This document shows, piece by piece, positions 35,891 to 45,815 of a stretch of DNA of 64,000 bases. A model generated the notes under the pieces. It did no database searches and was not told the DNA's origin. It worked only from the letters and a program-made list of their open reading frames with translations. The first letter of the stretch is position 1. The number at the start of each line of letters is the position of its first letter. The stretch is taken from positions 1 through 64,000 of the forward strand of contig CACEUX010000004.1 in assembly GCA_902562835.1 (NCBI GenBank). Direction: 5' to 3'. Made by a program: the position numbers and the translations under genes. The stretch is from an uncultured Fidelibacterota bacterium (lineage in GTDB: Bacteria > Fidelibacterota > Marinisomatia > Marinisomatales > UBA1611).

Positions 35891-38800
35891 TTAATTATAG
35901 CCAGTTTTCCTATCTTTTCACCAATTCCTTCTGCTTCAATATGATATACATAAACACCATACGAAATTGTGAGATTGTCTTTTGTAAGCAGATCCCATGA
36001 TCCAGTCCCATAGTTTATTGGGGATGAATGACGAATAGTCCTTACTAATTCTCCTGAAATGGTAAAAATGCGTATAGTACATTCCTGTGGTAAATGTCTA
36101 AACTGTATTTCTCGTGGACCTCTACCAGAAGTAAATGTATTCTGCCCTTCAAAGGCGTTTGCGGCGTAGTACGGGTTCGGAACTACTTTTATTTTGTTCA
36201 GGTCCTCTTTTGCTTTGTAGGTATCGATATAAGGTGAAACAGTAACAAACTCGTAGATGTCCTCAGTTAAGAATGGTTTCTCAACAATGATGAATGCTGT
36301 ATCTCCTGGTAGAGCATCACTATAGACAAGTGAGGAATCATTTGGATGAAGGTTAAAATAGAATGCCCAGGATGGCGCTGGGTTATTTTCATCATCTCTA
36401 TAGTCCATAAAGACAATCCAATCACTCTCTCTTTCACCATCTGCATTAAAATACCCATCAGGTTCTCCTGATGGTATAACGTCTATGAATCCGATTGGTA
36501 TTTTCACCCAGTCAACAGCCTCATCACCAGTAAGTGATTCTCTGCGCTCAACATAAAAGTTGGTAGTCCTTCCCTCGTAAAGGTAATTTGTGTCTGGGAA
36601 ACAAGTAGTTGTGTTAGGAAGATAACGCAAACAAAGGTCAATAGTTGAATCAGATTGTTCCTCAGTAAAGATGATTCTGTAATCATAGGGTAGTTGGGTA
36701 CCAACCACATTAAATGTAGCGTATCTTAAAAAACTGAATGTCCAAAGGCTATCTCTGGACCAATAAGAACGTTCTTCATTAAATCTAAGTTCTTCAATAT
36801 TTTTAAATGAGAGTCTAAATCCATCAATCACAGCACCATCACTTTCTTTTAACTGATGATCATCATATACTAAGGTATCAGGTTGATCAGGGTCTGTTAT
36901 ATCTACTAAAAAGTAAGATTTTGTAGTAATAGTGTCGTAGCCAGCTGGTCCTTGTTGATTAGCTAAAATAGTATCTGCAAATGATATACGATATCTATGT
37001 TCATTTCTTATCTGCATTGGGTCCACTATCTCATAATAAACCTTGCCACTAGAGGTCCCACTTACATGCTGTATAGTATCGCCAGAGAACTGAGCTTCAT
37101 TATACCCAGCAGAAGGAGGTGAGGGGGTTACTTCAACGACATTAGGACCAAGCTCTATTTCACCTGTCAATGAATTGACCCTTAGTCTCATAGGTGAATC
37201 GCTTGGAATAATATCATTTGAAAGATCGCCGCCATAGTCATATGACACAACTGCATAATAATAGCGTTGACCATTAACAGCATTTTCATCTACAAAAGAG
37301 TGCTGTAGTCCGGTATCATCTCCAAGGTAAAACTTTACACCATTGAGATCAATTGGATGCCATCCGGTCTTACCATTTACAAGATCCCATTGTGATTTGA
37401 CACCATTTTGTATGTAGGGTTCTAAGAATGTTGGATTCCCCTCCCCATCAGTAATAGAATAGGCATCATTAAACTCAAAATCTGTTGATCTATAGATCTT
37501 GTAACCCTCGAAATCATATAGGTCAACGTTATTAGTGATTTCGCCCATGTAACGGTCTTTTGACTGTTCGGCCACATTATCCCAGTATAAGGTGACCATC
37601 CCATCATCAGAAACTGCTGTCACATTGGGTGGGTCAGGGGCCTTAGCAAATTGATAGTCAAAATCGTAAGTGGTCTGCGCAACCGATTTATTTCTCAAAG
37701 CGTCTGCGACATCATTACCCAATGCAACAGACATTGCGATCCTTTCTGTTTGGCCAGATTTCAAAGGGAAAAAACCTGATGTGACAAACAGGTCATAATC
37801 TCCAGGTGGTTGTCCACCTGCGGGTGGCTGCCAATAACTTCCTGGGGTCATATAGAATAACCATAGATAACCATCGCTTGATATAGGAATAGAGCCAGCT
37901 GGATCATATCCAACTGCAGTAAGTCCCATCTGGTCTGATTCTGCTACATCTGTCTTATCTATATTTGGTTCTCCAGGGAAGCCAGTGCCAGATCCGGACG
38001 TAGGCATTTGATCTCCTGCTCCTGCATCAATTCCTCCTGACTCATCACCATTAATGCCAACATCATCTGAGATCTCCCAATCATTATCGTTATCAATAAA
38101 GTCATCGCGTGACTCATCGATCATTTCATCAATGCCTTCATCTATACCTTCATCTATGGCGCCATCTCCATCATTATCAATTCCATCAGCATAAGGTTTA
38201 CCTATGTCCTCTACTTTTACATCGTAGAGGATAATATTTGTATTCGGTACATGATATCTATTCCAAATATCTTCAGAAGCAGCAAGTACCATACTAGAAT
38301 CAACTAATGGTCCATCTACATCAGAACCTAAACCTATGGGATATTCTAATAGATAGGGGTCTTCTGGATCAGCATTATTATCTATTCCATCAGCAAAGGG
38401 GAGGCCTAAGTCACTATTATCCAAACCAACAATATGTATGATAGAGTCCTGAATGGCATCATCCAATTGAGGCCAGATACCCCATAATGTAGCTGCTCCA
38501 TTGATCATTTCTTGACTAACCAATGGGCTATTTAGTTCGCCATCACCATCATTATCAATTTTGTCAGCGTAGGTAACACCAACCTGGTCGCCAAATGGAA
38601 CATGAGTAAGATTTTCATCAATGATACCATTGCCGTTATCATCAATTGCATTTCCTAGTATCTCCTCCATGATGAACCCATCATTGATGATCGGTCCATT
38701 TTCCTCTCCATCACCATCATTATCTATACGGTCAACATTATTCCCAGGGGTCTCAATAAATGATGTTGCTGCTACTCCAACTGGATCAGATCCAAAGGCA

Positions 38801-39612
38801 GAATTTCCTATCCCATCGCTATCCATTGACCATGCGACATCATAGATCAGATCAAAATCTGGTGTGTCATCACCAGAGTCACCGTCTCCACCCACAAGAT
38901 CTGCAAGCCACATTGAAAATGATACTTTATCATAGTCATATGAACCATCATTTGTTATTTCATGCAGGATGAAAACAACGTCTTCAATTAAAATCTGTTT
39001 CCATTCAAGTACTCTTACGCCGGCGAGTAATCCAGCGCCCTGACGATTCAGGTCTGTTGTATCGGGAGAATATGGATTCCCAAGAATATAGTTTTTATCA
39101 TCAGAAACTTTATAATAGATCTCTTGTTGAGCATTGAACTGATTCCTGCCAAAGAAACCGTTCCAAGATCCTGACCAGCCAGGGTCATTTATATCATCCA
39201 TCTTATCTGGCCAGCTTGAAGGCCATGAACTTGGATCATCGCTGATAGCGATCTTTTGTGAATTAGGATTTAAATAACCTGGTACCGGTTCCCAGGCCAT
39301 TGAATTACCAGACTGATCTGAGCGGAAAGGAATGGTGACTAGTGGTCTAATTTCACCTTCATCAGTCGTTACTTCGGCACCAACAGCTAAAGCAGCCAGC
39401 GCAATATACATTTGCCCTGAATTAACAGGCCATTCATATGGGATATGAGCTGGTATGCCGCCTGCTCTTCCTGATATCCCCCAATTCAATATGGATGTTC
39501 TGACTTTATTCACGTCTATATTGGTCCAGCGCCTGAAATCTGGGTTACCCCTTTCTTCAGATTGTCCCAACAATAAGGAACATAAAATCAAAACAAAGGA
39601 TGATCTTACCAT
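35887..39612 (-). CDS. Giant secreted surface protein with Asp-rich calcium-binding-type repeats, fibronectin-III-like region and C-terminal sorting-like domain
   Basis: A 1241-residue paralogue of the 1124-residue protein at 6995-10369. A signal peptide (ending LLGQS) is followed by a conserved N-terminal region. At residues about 285-555 come many Asp-rich loops (DNDGDGEENG, DDNGNGIIDE, DNDGDGELNS, DNDGDGAIDE, DNDNDWEISDD), more than in the paralogue. A fibronectin-III-like region (PPNVTAVSDDGMVTLYWDNV, YYYAVVSYDYGG) and a C-terminal domain from VVPNPYYAAN follow, ending GEKIGKLAIIK. It overlaps the TonB receptor gene by 7 bases and the PorV-like gene by 4. Its place in an alpha-glucan locus suggests that it helps capture the receptor ligand, filling the role that SusD has elsewhere. 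That is inference. Confidence 0.85.
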   Translation of the reverse strand: MVRSSFVLILCSLLLGQSEERGNPDFRRWTNIDVNKVRTSILNWGISGRAGGIPAHIPYEWPVNSGQMYIALAALAVGAEVTTDEGEIRPLVTIPFRSDQSGNSMAWEPVPGYLNPNSQKIAISDDPSSWPSSWPDKMDDINDPGWSGSWNGFFGRNQFNAQQEIYYKVSDDKNYILGNPYSPDTTDLNRQGAGLLAGVRVLEWKQILIEDVVFILHEITNDGSYDYDKVSFSMWLADLVGGDGDSGDDTPDFDLIYDVAWSMDSDGIGNSAFGSDPVGVAATSFIETPGNNVDRIDNDGDGEENGPIINDGFIMEEILGNAIDDNGNGIIDENLTHVPFGDQVGVTYADKIDNDGDGELNSPLVSQEMINGAATLWGIWPQLDDAIQDSIIHIVGLDNSDLGLPFADGIDNNADPEDPYLLEYPIGLGSDVDGPLVDSSMVLAASEDIWNRYHVPNTNIILYDVKVEDIGKPYADGIDNDGDGAIDEGIDEGIDEMIDESRDDFIDNDNDWEISDDVGINGDESGGIDAGAGDQMPTSGSGTGFPGEPNIDKTDVAESDQMGLTAVGYDPAGSIPISSDGYLWLFYMTPGSYWQPPAGGQPPGDYDLFVTSGFFPLKSGQTERIAMSVALGNDVADALRNKSVAQTTYDFDYQFAKAPDPPNVTAVSDDGMVTLYWDNVAEQSKDRYMGEITNNVDLYDFEGYKIYRSTDFEFNDAYSITDGEGNPTFLEPYIQNGVKSQWDLVNGKTGWHPIDLNGVKFYLGDDTGLQHSFVDENAVNGQRYYYAVVSYDYGGDLSNDIIPSDSPMRLRVNSLTGEIELGPNVVEVTPSPPSAGYNEAQFSGDTIQHVSGTSSGKVYYEIVDPMQIRNEHRYRISFADTILANQQGPAGYDTITTKSYFLVDITDPDQPDTLVYDDHQLKESDGAVIDGFRLSFKNIEELRFNEERSYWSRDSLWTFSFLRYATFNVVGTQLPYDYRIIFTEEQSDSTIDLCLRYLPNTTTCFPDTNYLYEGRTTNFYVERRESLTGDEAVDWVKIPIGFIDVIPSGEPDGYFNADGERESDWIVFMDYRDDENNPAPSWAFYFNLHPNDSSLVYSDALPGDTAFIIVEKPFLTEDIYEFVTVSPYIDTYKAKEDLNKIKVVPNPYYAANAFEGQNTFTSGRGPREIQFRHLPQECTIRIFTISGELVRTIRHSSPINYGTGSWDLLTKDNLTISYGVYVYHIEAEGIGEKIGKLAIIK

Positions 39613-42467
39613 GAGAATTGCAATCCTAATTGAATTTCTCTTGGCTCATCATACCAATCTGGTCGAACAAAGAAATCATCCAGTGTATTTGGTCTTAATG
39701 GTTCAAAAGGTGAAATGATCCTGGCTCTATTTTCTTCAATTGTTTCATCAGAGGTTCCTGAATCAGCATAGACATAATTCTCATTTCTTCTATCTAAAAG
39801 ATTATAAATATTGATGTAGACCTTGCCATTTAATCTGCCAATCTGAATATTCTTGAATAGTTTGGTATCGATCCTAAAAGTGCTGGATTTTCTTCTACTA
39901 TTTCTTAGTAATACATTTGAAAGGATCTCACCCTGTTGTTCATAATTTGTGATATAAGGTGTGTAGGGATAACCACTTCCGTATTGAAAGATCGTATTCA
40001 TTCCCCATCCTTTATATGCAGTTGTGATCGACCCATTTAGATTATGACTCTGGTCCCAATCAAGAGGGATAATAGAGCGAGTTGGTTCTTTTCCAGCTAG
40101 CACTGCTCCAAACTCTTCGTTTGGATTTGAGTTTGATCCTTCAGCGATCTGGAAGGTGTAATCAAATTGCCATCCAATAAAATTGCTGAATTGTTTGAAA
40201 AGAGTAATTATAAGTCCTCGAGAATTGCTATAGTCTTTATTCACATATGTATAGTATGATTTACCATCTCCTAGATCGATGGGTATACCACTGGTCACAT
40301 AGTTTCTTGCATCTCTATAAAAGCCTTTAGCTTCGATCTTTGTTCTGTATCCTATCTCTTGTCTAAGACCCAGTTCATAGCTTATAGTTGTTTCTGGTTC
40401 TAGTTCGGGATTTCCAAATATCCCGAAATTTGTACCTGTCTCAGTCAATTTATATTTAGTATTATTATATAATAGAGAAAAATCAGGCATCTTAAAGAAA
40501 TATCCATAAGCAAAATGGATCACGCCTTTATCAGATATTGGATAAGCGACAGCAAGCCTAGGACTGAGCTGTGATTTGATCGTAGTGTTCTTCCACCAGC
40601 CACGCTTGTTAATAAGGTCTGGCTGGTCATTGAACCGGTCATAGAATTCAGAATATGTATGGTCAATACTATTTCCTGAACTATCTATTTCAGTATACCA
40701 AATATCGCCCCAATCGATTTCCTCTAATTCTTCCAAGGACAAGGAGTCAAGTGCTGGGTTTCTTGGATTATTTATATATGGCTCATGAATATTATTAGGA
40801 GTTTTAGATCGTGGGTCAAATGATTCGTATCTGAGTCCTGCATTGATGATCATATCACCATATTCAATCTTGTCTTGAAAATAAACAGACCACTCTTTTG
40901 GATTAAACTCATAGTTTGATCGGTTAAAACTTCCAATATCTGGAATAATAGGGGAGAACTGTTGATCTGCTTGGGATGAATCCAACAATGCATAAGTATC
41001 AAGTTTAAGTGTGTGGAGTGTGATATCAGCTCCCACTTTTATCTGGCTATAGTTATTGATCTGATTAGTATAATCTATTTTAAACCCTTGGGTCTTGGTC
41101 TCTCTCATGAATCTGTCGGTTTCTACTCCCCAGCGGCTAAAAGTATACTGTGGAAAGTAATTCACTCCATCGCCATATTCATTTTCAATATGCTCAGGCA
41201 CCTCTCCTATAATATGAGCCCAAAAAAGACTGTCTGGTGTGATGTAGCGTTGATCCAATGGGTCTTCATAGAGATATGATTCATTCTTATGAACATATTG
41301 CGATAGGTTGATCTCAATAAATGACATGGGGGTAAATGAGTGAGATAGGCTTAGACCGGTGAATTGACCATTGTTAAAATATTTCTTTCTTCCCTCTTGG
41401 GCCATTTGACGATTATGATCATATCCCTGACTGACACCAGAATTAAATATGGTATTTAGCCTAAGTTTTGTTGAGGAAGTTATTCTAAGAGTTAATTTAT
41501 TTTGCGTAGACCAGGAATTATTCCAGTTCATAGCTCTATACTGTAAATCATTATTGTTTACAGTATCACCGTACATTGTGAATGTTTGCCTGCCATAAAG
41601 CCAGCCCTTGGAACCATTGGTTCTGGCAGAGGAATAGAAGGTCAATTTTTTTGGTATGATCGGCCCATTCAAATTGAATGAGATACTGTGATCGTTAAAA
41701 GGAGAATATGTACTAAGGTTTTTATATATAGGGTCTGCGGTTGTATGGTCGCCACTGTATGTATTTACCGAACCTTCAAATCTATCGCCGCCATCCTTTG
41801 TGACCATATTTATAACACCCGTCAGAGCCTTTCCATATTCTGCATTGAAAGTACCGCTGATAACCTGTAGTTCTTGAAGATTATCATTTTCTATCTGTAC
41901 GGAGATTCCTCCATCGTATGCATCTGTCATTGGAATACCATCAACCATATATGATATCTCACTGCTTCTTCCACCTCGCATATGCAGTCCACCTCCAGCA
42001 TCCTGTGTGATCCCCCCCTGAAGTCTTAAAACATCTTTTACTTCCGTAACAGGCATAACATCTAATTCATCTGCAGTGATCCTTGCTTCAGACTGGGTCA
42101 CATCAAATTGGATCAATTTTCTTTCTGCGGTGACCACCACCTCAGATCCTTCAATGACCGTAGTGCCTATAGATGTATTTATTCTAGTGGTTTTATCGAT
42201 GGATATTTTAACCTGTTCAATAACATATGATTCATATCCTATCATTGAGAATTTGATAGAATATTTTCCCGGTGGAATATTCAAGAGAAAATATTTTCCA
42301 GACTCATTTGATGCTGTTCCCAAATCAGTATCTAATATTATGACATTGCACCCTATCAAGGGCTCCCCCGTTTCTTTATCAGTTATTAGTCCTGTGATCT
42401 TTCCAGTGGTGCCAGCAAATAAGAATTTTGTGAAAAGGATAACCAGAAAGAGATATTTATATTTCAT
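39606..42467 (-). CDS. TonB-dependent outer-membrane receptor of the alpha-glucan locus
   Basis: A 953-residue receptor with a signal peptide, a carboxypeptidase-regulatory-like domain (GKITGLITDKETGEPLIGCNV, about 19-105), a plug with GGGLHMRGGRSSEISYMVDGIPM, and a barrel whose last strand ends in Trp (EIQLGLQFSW), the usual outer-membrane signature. It is paralogous to the receptor at 4200-6998 and sits in the same gene order. It starts one base into the stop of the parvulin gene. It probably imports malto-oligosaccharides, because amylase, GH97 and starch-binding-type genes surround it. No SusD gene is present. Confidence 0.92.
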   Translation of the reverse strand: MKYKYLFLVILFTKFLFAGTTGKITGLITDKETGEPLIGCNVIILDTDLGTASNESGKYFLLNIPPGKYSIKFSMIGYESYVIEQVKISIDKTTRINTSIGTTVIEGSEVVVTAERKLIQFDVTQSEARITADELDVMPVTEVKDVLRLQGGITQDAGGGLHMRGGRSSEISYMVDGIPMTDAYDGGISVQIENDNLQELQVISGTFNAEYGKALTGVINMVTKDGGDRFEGSVNTYSGDHTTADPIYKNLSTYSPFNDHSISFNLNGPIIPKKLTFYSSARTNGSKGWLYGRQTFTMYGDTVNNNDLQYRAMNWNNSWSTQNKLTLRITSSTKLRLNTIFNSGVSQGYDHNRQMAQEGRKKYFNNGQFTGLSLSHSFTPMSFIEINLSQYVHKNESYLYEDPLDQRYITPDSLFWAHIIGEVPEHIENEYGDGVNYFPQYTFSRWGVETDRFMRETKTQGFKIDYTNQINNYSQIKVGADITLHTLKLDTYALLDSSQADQQFSPIIPDIGSFNRSNYEFNPKEWSVYFQDKIEYGDMIINAGLRYESFDPRSKTPNNIHEPYINNPRNPALDSLSLEELEEIDWGDIWYTEIDSSGNSIDHTYSEFYDRFNDQPDLINKRGWWKNTTIKSQLSPRLAVAYPISDKGVIHFAYGYFFKMPDFSLLYNNTKYKLTETGTNFGIFGNPELEPETTISYELGLRQEIGYRTKIEAKGFYRDARNYVTSGIPIDLGDGKSYYTYVNKDYSNSRGLIITLFKQFSNFIGWQFDYTFQIAEGSNSNPNEEFGAVLAGKEPTRSIIPLDWDQSHNLNGSITTAYKGWGMNTIFQYGSGYPYTPYITNYEQQGEILSNVLLRNSRRKSSTFRIDTKLFKNIQIGRLNGKVYINIYNLLDRRNENYVYADSGTSDETIEENRARIISPFEPLRPNTLDDFFVRPDWYDEPREIQLGLQFSW

Positions 42468-43744
42468 TATATATTGGCGTTTATTACCATTGGAAAAGAT
42501 CTAACATTTACACTGTCGATCACAATATTATTATTAAGAGCTATTTTGTCACGGAATTGAAAATATTCTTCCTGCCAATTAACACCTGTTGGTCGTTCGG
42601 TCTTGCCCACAGTTTCTCTAAGTATAAGAGAGGTATATTCTTGTTTAAAAGTATCTCTAAAATATTTTGATCTATCAAGATTTAGATCTTTAGCATCAGC
42701 TAATATTTCATTTCGTACAAAAATACCTGATAAAATACTTTTCAGGGTTTCAGTAGACCTGATCCGTTTGAACTGTCTATCAGAAAGTTTTGAGATATTT
42801 ATCATGCAATCATCTACTGATAATTGCTTTTTATTTTTTAGTTTGAGAACCTTAGCACCACTACGTAATGCTAAATTTTCTTTACTATTACTTAGCCCCT
42901 CCAGTAGATCACTCAGACCATTTTCGTCGAATTGGATATCAAGATCTTTTAGAATATCATCTGTGAATTTTCTTAGGAATGGTAATCTCTTGTACCTCAC
43001 TGCCATTTGCTTTAGCCAATCTTTGTTTAGCTGATAATCCTCCTCTGTGAGGAGCACATCCTTTTCGCGTTCTAATACTTGGATCAAGCTAAACCCATCT
43101 CTAGTTTTGGTCGGTTCAGATATTTCACCATCAGATAGTTCATATGCAGTGATTTCAAAAGCGGGATCGAGTTCACCCATTTTATACCATCCTATATCAC
43201 CACCATTGTTTTTTAAAATAGAATCTTCAAAACATGTTTTTGCTAGATATTCCCATGAGATTCCGGAATCGATCTTGTTAGAGATATCCTGTATTGTTTC
43301 AAGGTCAGGAGCGTATAAATGACGAACATGAAGTCTGGTCTTGTAATATTTAAAAAGCTGTCTCATCTCATTATCTGTTATATGAATCCCATTGATGATC
43401 TTTCTATCATAATATTCATTCAATAATAATTGATCATGAATTTGTGCTTTTTTATGAATTATGTCTGGAGAATTATTAAATCCAGATCTATTAGCATGCT
43501 CAAGAATAATGCTTTCATCGATCATGGAATTCAAAAAAGCATAGCGATTTGATAGGTTGTCGTTCTGATGTGTCTTAGAAAGAAAGATTCTATACTTTGG
43601 CAGAAAATCATTCAATCCTATTTCAAGACCATTGACCATTGCCAGTTCCTCTTGTTTATGATCTCCACAAGACATCATGCATATGATAAAAAATATCATA
43701 AGTGTAGAATACAACGGTGTTTTATCTAATATATTCTTTTTCAT
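42467..43744 (-). CDS. Parvulin-type peptidyl-prolyl isomerase lipoprotein (SurA/PrsA-like)
   Basis: A 425-residue lipoprotein (FIICMMSC, Cys26). An N-terminal chaperone-like helical region is followed by one parvulin domain at about 135-235 (HVRHLYAPDLETIQ, GGDIGWYKMGELDPAFE, ISEPTKTRDGFSLIQVLERE). A long C-terminal helical part follows, which differs from the two-domain SurA. Such proteins fold outer-membrane barrels in the periplasm. Here the gene is wedged between GH13 and the TonB receptor with 4-base and 1-base overlaps, so it may be a dedicated chaperone for this locus. Dedicated PPIases inside glycan loci are not common. Confidence 0.85.
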   Translation of the reverse strand: MKKNILDKTPLYSTLMIFFIICMMSCGDHKQEELAMVNGLEIGLNDFLPKYRIFLSKTHQNDNLSNRYAFLNSMIDESIILEHANRSGFNNSPDIIHKKAQIHDQLLLNEYYDRKIINGIHITDNEMRQLFKYYKTRLHVRHLYAPDLETIQDISNKIDSGISWEYLAKTCFEDSILKNNGGDIGWYKMGELDPAFEITAYELSDGEISEPTKTRDGFSLIQVLEREKDVLLTEEDYQLNKDWLKQMAVRYKRLPFLRKFTDDILKDLDIQFDENGLSDLLEGLSNSKENLALRSGAKVLKLKNKKQLSVDDCMINISKLSDRQFKRIRSTETLKSILSGIFVRNEILADAKDLNLDRSKYFRDTFKQEYTSLILRETVGKTERPTGVNWQEEYFQFRDKIALNNNIVIDSVNVRSFPMVINANI

Positions 43745-45591
43745 TCAATATCTAGTATCATGGCGGTCTTACCAGGAACGCGCATTGGTTTGGAAAGTTT
43801 ATAGGCTTTATTATTAATAATGTTAATTGCTCTTTCTCTTTTAAATAAAATTTCACTAAATCGTTTGAGATCAATATTCTTTGAACTTTGATTATTGTTC
43901 ATAATAACCATAACAAGATCATTTTCATATGATCTAAAATAAACATATAACCCATCTTTAACGGGATAATGTAACAGTTTGCCCTTGCCAATAGCTGAAC
44001 TTGTTTTTCGCCAATTGAGTAATGTTCTCAAAAAATTTTGAGCGTCTCTTTCTTCACGTTTTAATCCTTTCCCACTAAATGCATCAACCTTATCACTCTG
44101 CCAGCCCCCTGGGAAGTCTTTCCTTAGTTCACCATGGTCTCCTGTACTTTTCATTGCTATTTCTGTACCATAATATATTTGCGGTATACCTCTCGTAGTT
44201 AAGATAAATGACATGGCCATTTTATAAAGATCCATATCCTCATTTAGCTGAGAGAAGATCCTTTGCATATCGTGGTTATCACCAAAGATCACAAGGTTAT
44301 ACGGGTCGCCATATTGAAAATCATTTGCTAAAACTCTGTATATATCACCAATTCCGGTATTCCATCTGTCATCGCTGGTTAGACCATCATAAAGTGCTTT
44401 TTGAAGTGGGAAATCTTTCATGCTTGGAATAAAAGATATATAATCATCGAAAGGTCTACTTCCTTTCTGCCAGTAGGAGACCATTGCAGGGTTATAAAGC
44501 CACGCTTCACCAAAGAAATTAAAATTTGGATATTCTTTTGCTATCGTTTTGCTCCAATCTGTTAAAAATGCTCTATCTACATAGGGGTATGTATCTATTC
44601 TAAATCCAGAAAGATCCGCATATTCGATCCACCAAATGGATAATTGGATGAGATATTTTGCAAGGAACGGATTCGCTTGATTTAGATCTGGCATAGTTTC
44701 AACGAACCATCCACTTGTAAAAAGATCTTTTTCTGACTGCGGAGTGTGGGGGTCATATACGGTATGGTGAGTATGGTTAGTTTGAACAAACTTACCATCG
44801 TGATTGATCCAGTCAGATGATGGAAGGTCATACATCCACCAGTGTTCTGAACCGATATGGTTCAAGATAAGGTCCATTATTATTCCGACACCATTTTTTT
44901 GGGCAATTTTTGATAACGATCTATAAAGTTCATTTGAACCAAACCTTGGATCAATTTTGTAATAATCTGTAGTTGAGTATCCATGATAAGAATACCATTC
45001 CTGATCATTTTCCAATAAGGGGTTTATCCATAGCTGGGTAAATCCCATATCTTCGATATAATCCAGATGATCTATGATCCCTTGTATATCACCACCATGC
45101 CTTCCACCGTTTTTACTACGATCGACTCCTTCTTTTAAGCCGTCGATTATATCATTGTTTGGATCACCATTCGCATATCGATCTGGTGTGATCAGATAGA
45201 TCACATCGCTGGGGTCGAATCCTTTTCTTTCCATGGAGCCAGGCATCCGTTCCAGAAGATCATAATTATACTCTGATTCTACTTTGCCAGACCTTTTAAA
45301 TAATATGTCAAAACTGCCGGGGTTTGCATTGTTTAATAAAAGATCAATAAACAAATAATTTTTGTTTTCTAATCTATGAATCTTCTCTATTTCAACACCC
45401 TTATGATCTATCTCAGGGTTTAAGTCAGAGATATTTTCTCCATGTATCATTAATTGGAGTTTTTTATCTTCCATACCTATCCACCAGAAGGGAGGTTCTA
45501 CATGCTGAATATCATATGCAATGATTCTTGATGATAAACAGGCAAAGGTTATCAATGATCTTATAAAAAGGTATTGAATAAAATTGTTCAT
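43741..45591 (-). CDS. GH13 alpha-amylase family enzyme, neopullulanase/cyclomaltodextrinase type, exported
   Basis: A 616-residue enzyme with a probable signal peptide (1-25), an N-terminal beta-sandwich at about 28-115 typical of cyclomaltodextrinases and SusA, and a TIM barrel. The nucleophile is Asp333 in GFRIDTYPYVD, the acid/base is Glu362 in FFGEAW, and the transition-state Asp441 lies in FGDNHDMQR. The calcium/substrate region I is IIMDLILNHIG. It probably cleaves malto-oligosaccharides or pullulan in the periplasm after import. It heads the minus-strand operon and is divergent from GH97, 224 bases away. Its role equals that of SusA in Bacteroides, with a different set of partners. 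Confidence 0.92.
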   Translation of the reverse strand: MNNFIQYLFIRSLITFACLSSRIIAYDIQHVEPPFWWIGMEDKKLQLMIHGENISDLNPEIDHKGVEIEKIHRLENKNYLFIDLLLNNANPGSFDILFKRSGKVESEYNYDLLERMPGSMERKGFDPSDVIYLITPDRYANGDPNNDIIDGLKEGVDRSKNGGRHGGDIQGIIDHLDYIEDMGFTQLWINPLLENDQEWYSYHGYSTTDYYKIDPRFGSNELYRSLSKIAQKNGVGIIMDLILNHIGSEHWWMYDLPSSDWINHDGKFVQTNHTHHTVYDPHTPQSEKDLFTSGWFVETMPDLNQANPFLAKYLIQLSIWWIEYADLSGFRIDTYPYVDRAFLTDWSKTIAKEYPNFNFFGEAWLYNPAMVSYWQKGSRPFDDYISFIPSMKDFPLQKALYDGLTSDDRWNTGIGDIYRVLANDFQYGDPYNLVIFGDNHDMQRIFSQLNEDMDLYKMAMSFILTTRGIPQIYYGTEIAMKSTGDHGELRKDFPGGWQSDKVDAFSGKGLKREERDAQNFLRTLLNWRKTSSAIGKGKLLHYPVKDGLYVYFRSYENDLVMVIMNNNQSSKNIDLKRFSEILFKRERAINIINNKAYKLSKPMRVPGKTAMILDIE

Positions 45592-45815
45592 TTACATCTT
45601 TTATCTATTCTTAGGTTAGATTTTACAAATTACTGGTCTTAAATGGCTATAAACAAAAAATCAACGACTATGTTTATCTCTTCATTAAATTCATTTTAAG
45701 TAATTACTATTTATTTAAAGTTAATTGATAATAAAATAGGTCTCTGCTTATCATTTTTGTTTATTTAGTTCAAATCATTGTTTTTCAAGCTCCAATAAAA
45801 AAGGAATCAAATTTC
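45592..45815. promoter_or_regulatory. Divergent promoter region between the two alpha-glucan operons
   Basis: These 224 very AT-rich bases separate the starts of the GH13 and GH97 genes and must hold both promoters. A perfect 10-base palindrome AGTAATTACT lies at 45699-45708, near the middle, and an AAAAGGAA is close before the GH97 start. No known operator was recognised and no regulator gene lies next to it. A shared regulator acting at the centre would be the simplest arrangement. Confidence 0.5.

Noticed and set aside
38090-38740. Possible tandem DNA repeat or CRISPR-like array
   Set aside because: The recurring CCATCACCATCATTATC-type stretches encode DNDGDG loops at irregular spacing within one reading frame.
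36267-38972. Several short open frames on both strands inside the 1241-residue protein gene
   Set aside because: They are shadows of the repetitive Asp-rich coding sequence and have no ribosome sites or recognisable products.
45592-45815. Small gene or RNA in the 224-base divergent gap
   Set aside because: No coding frame with a start and ribosome site, and no strong hairpin, only one 10-base palindrome.
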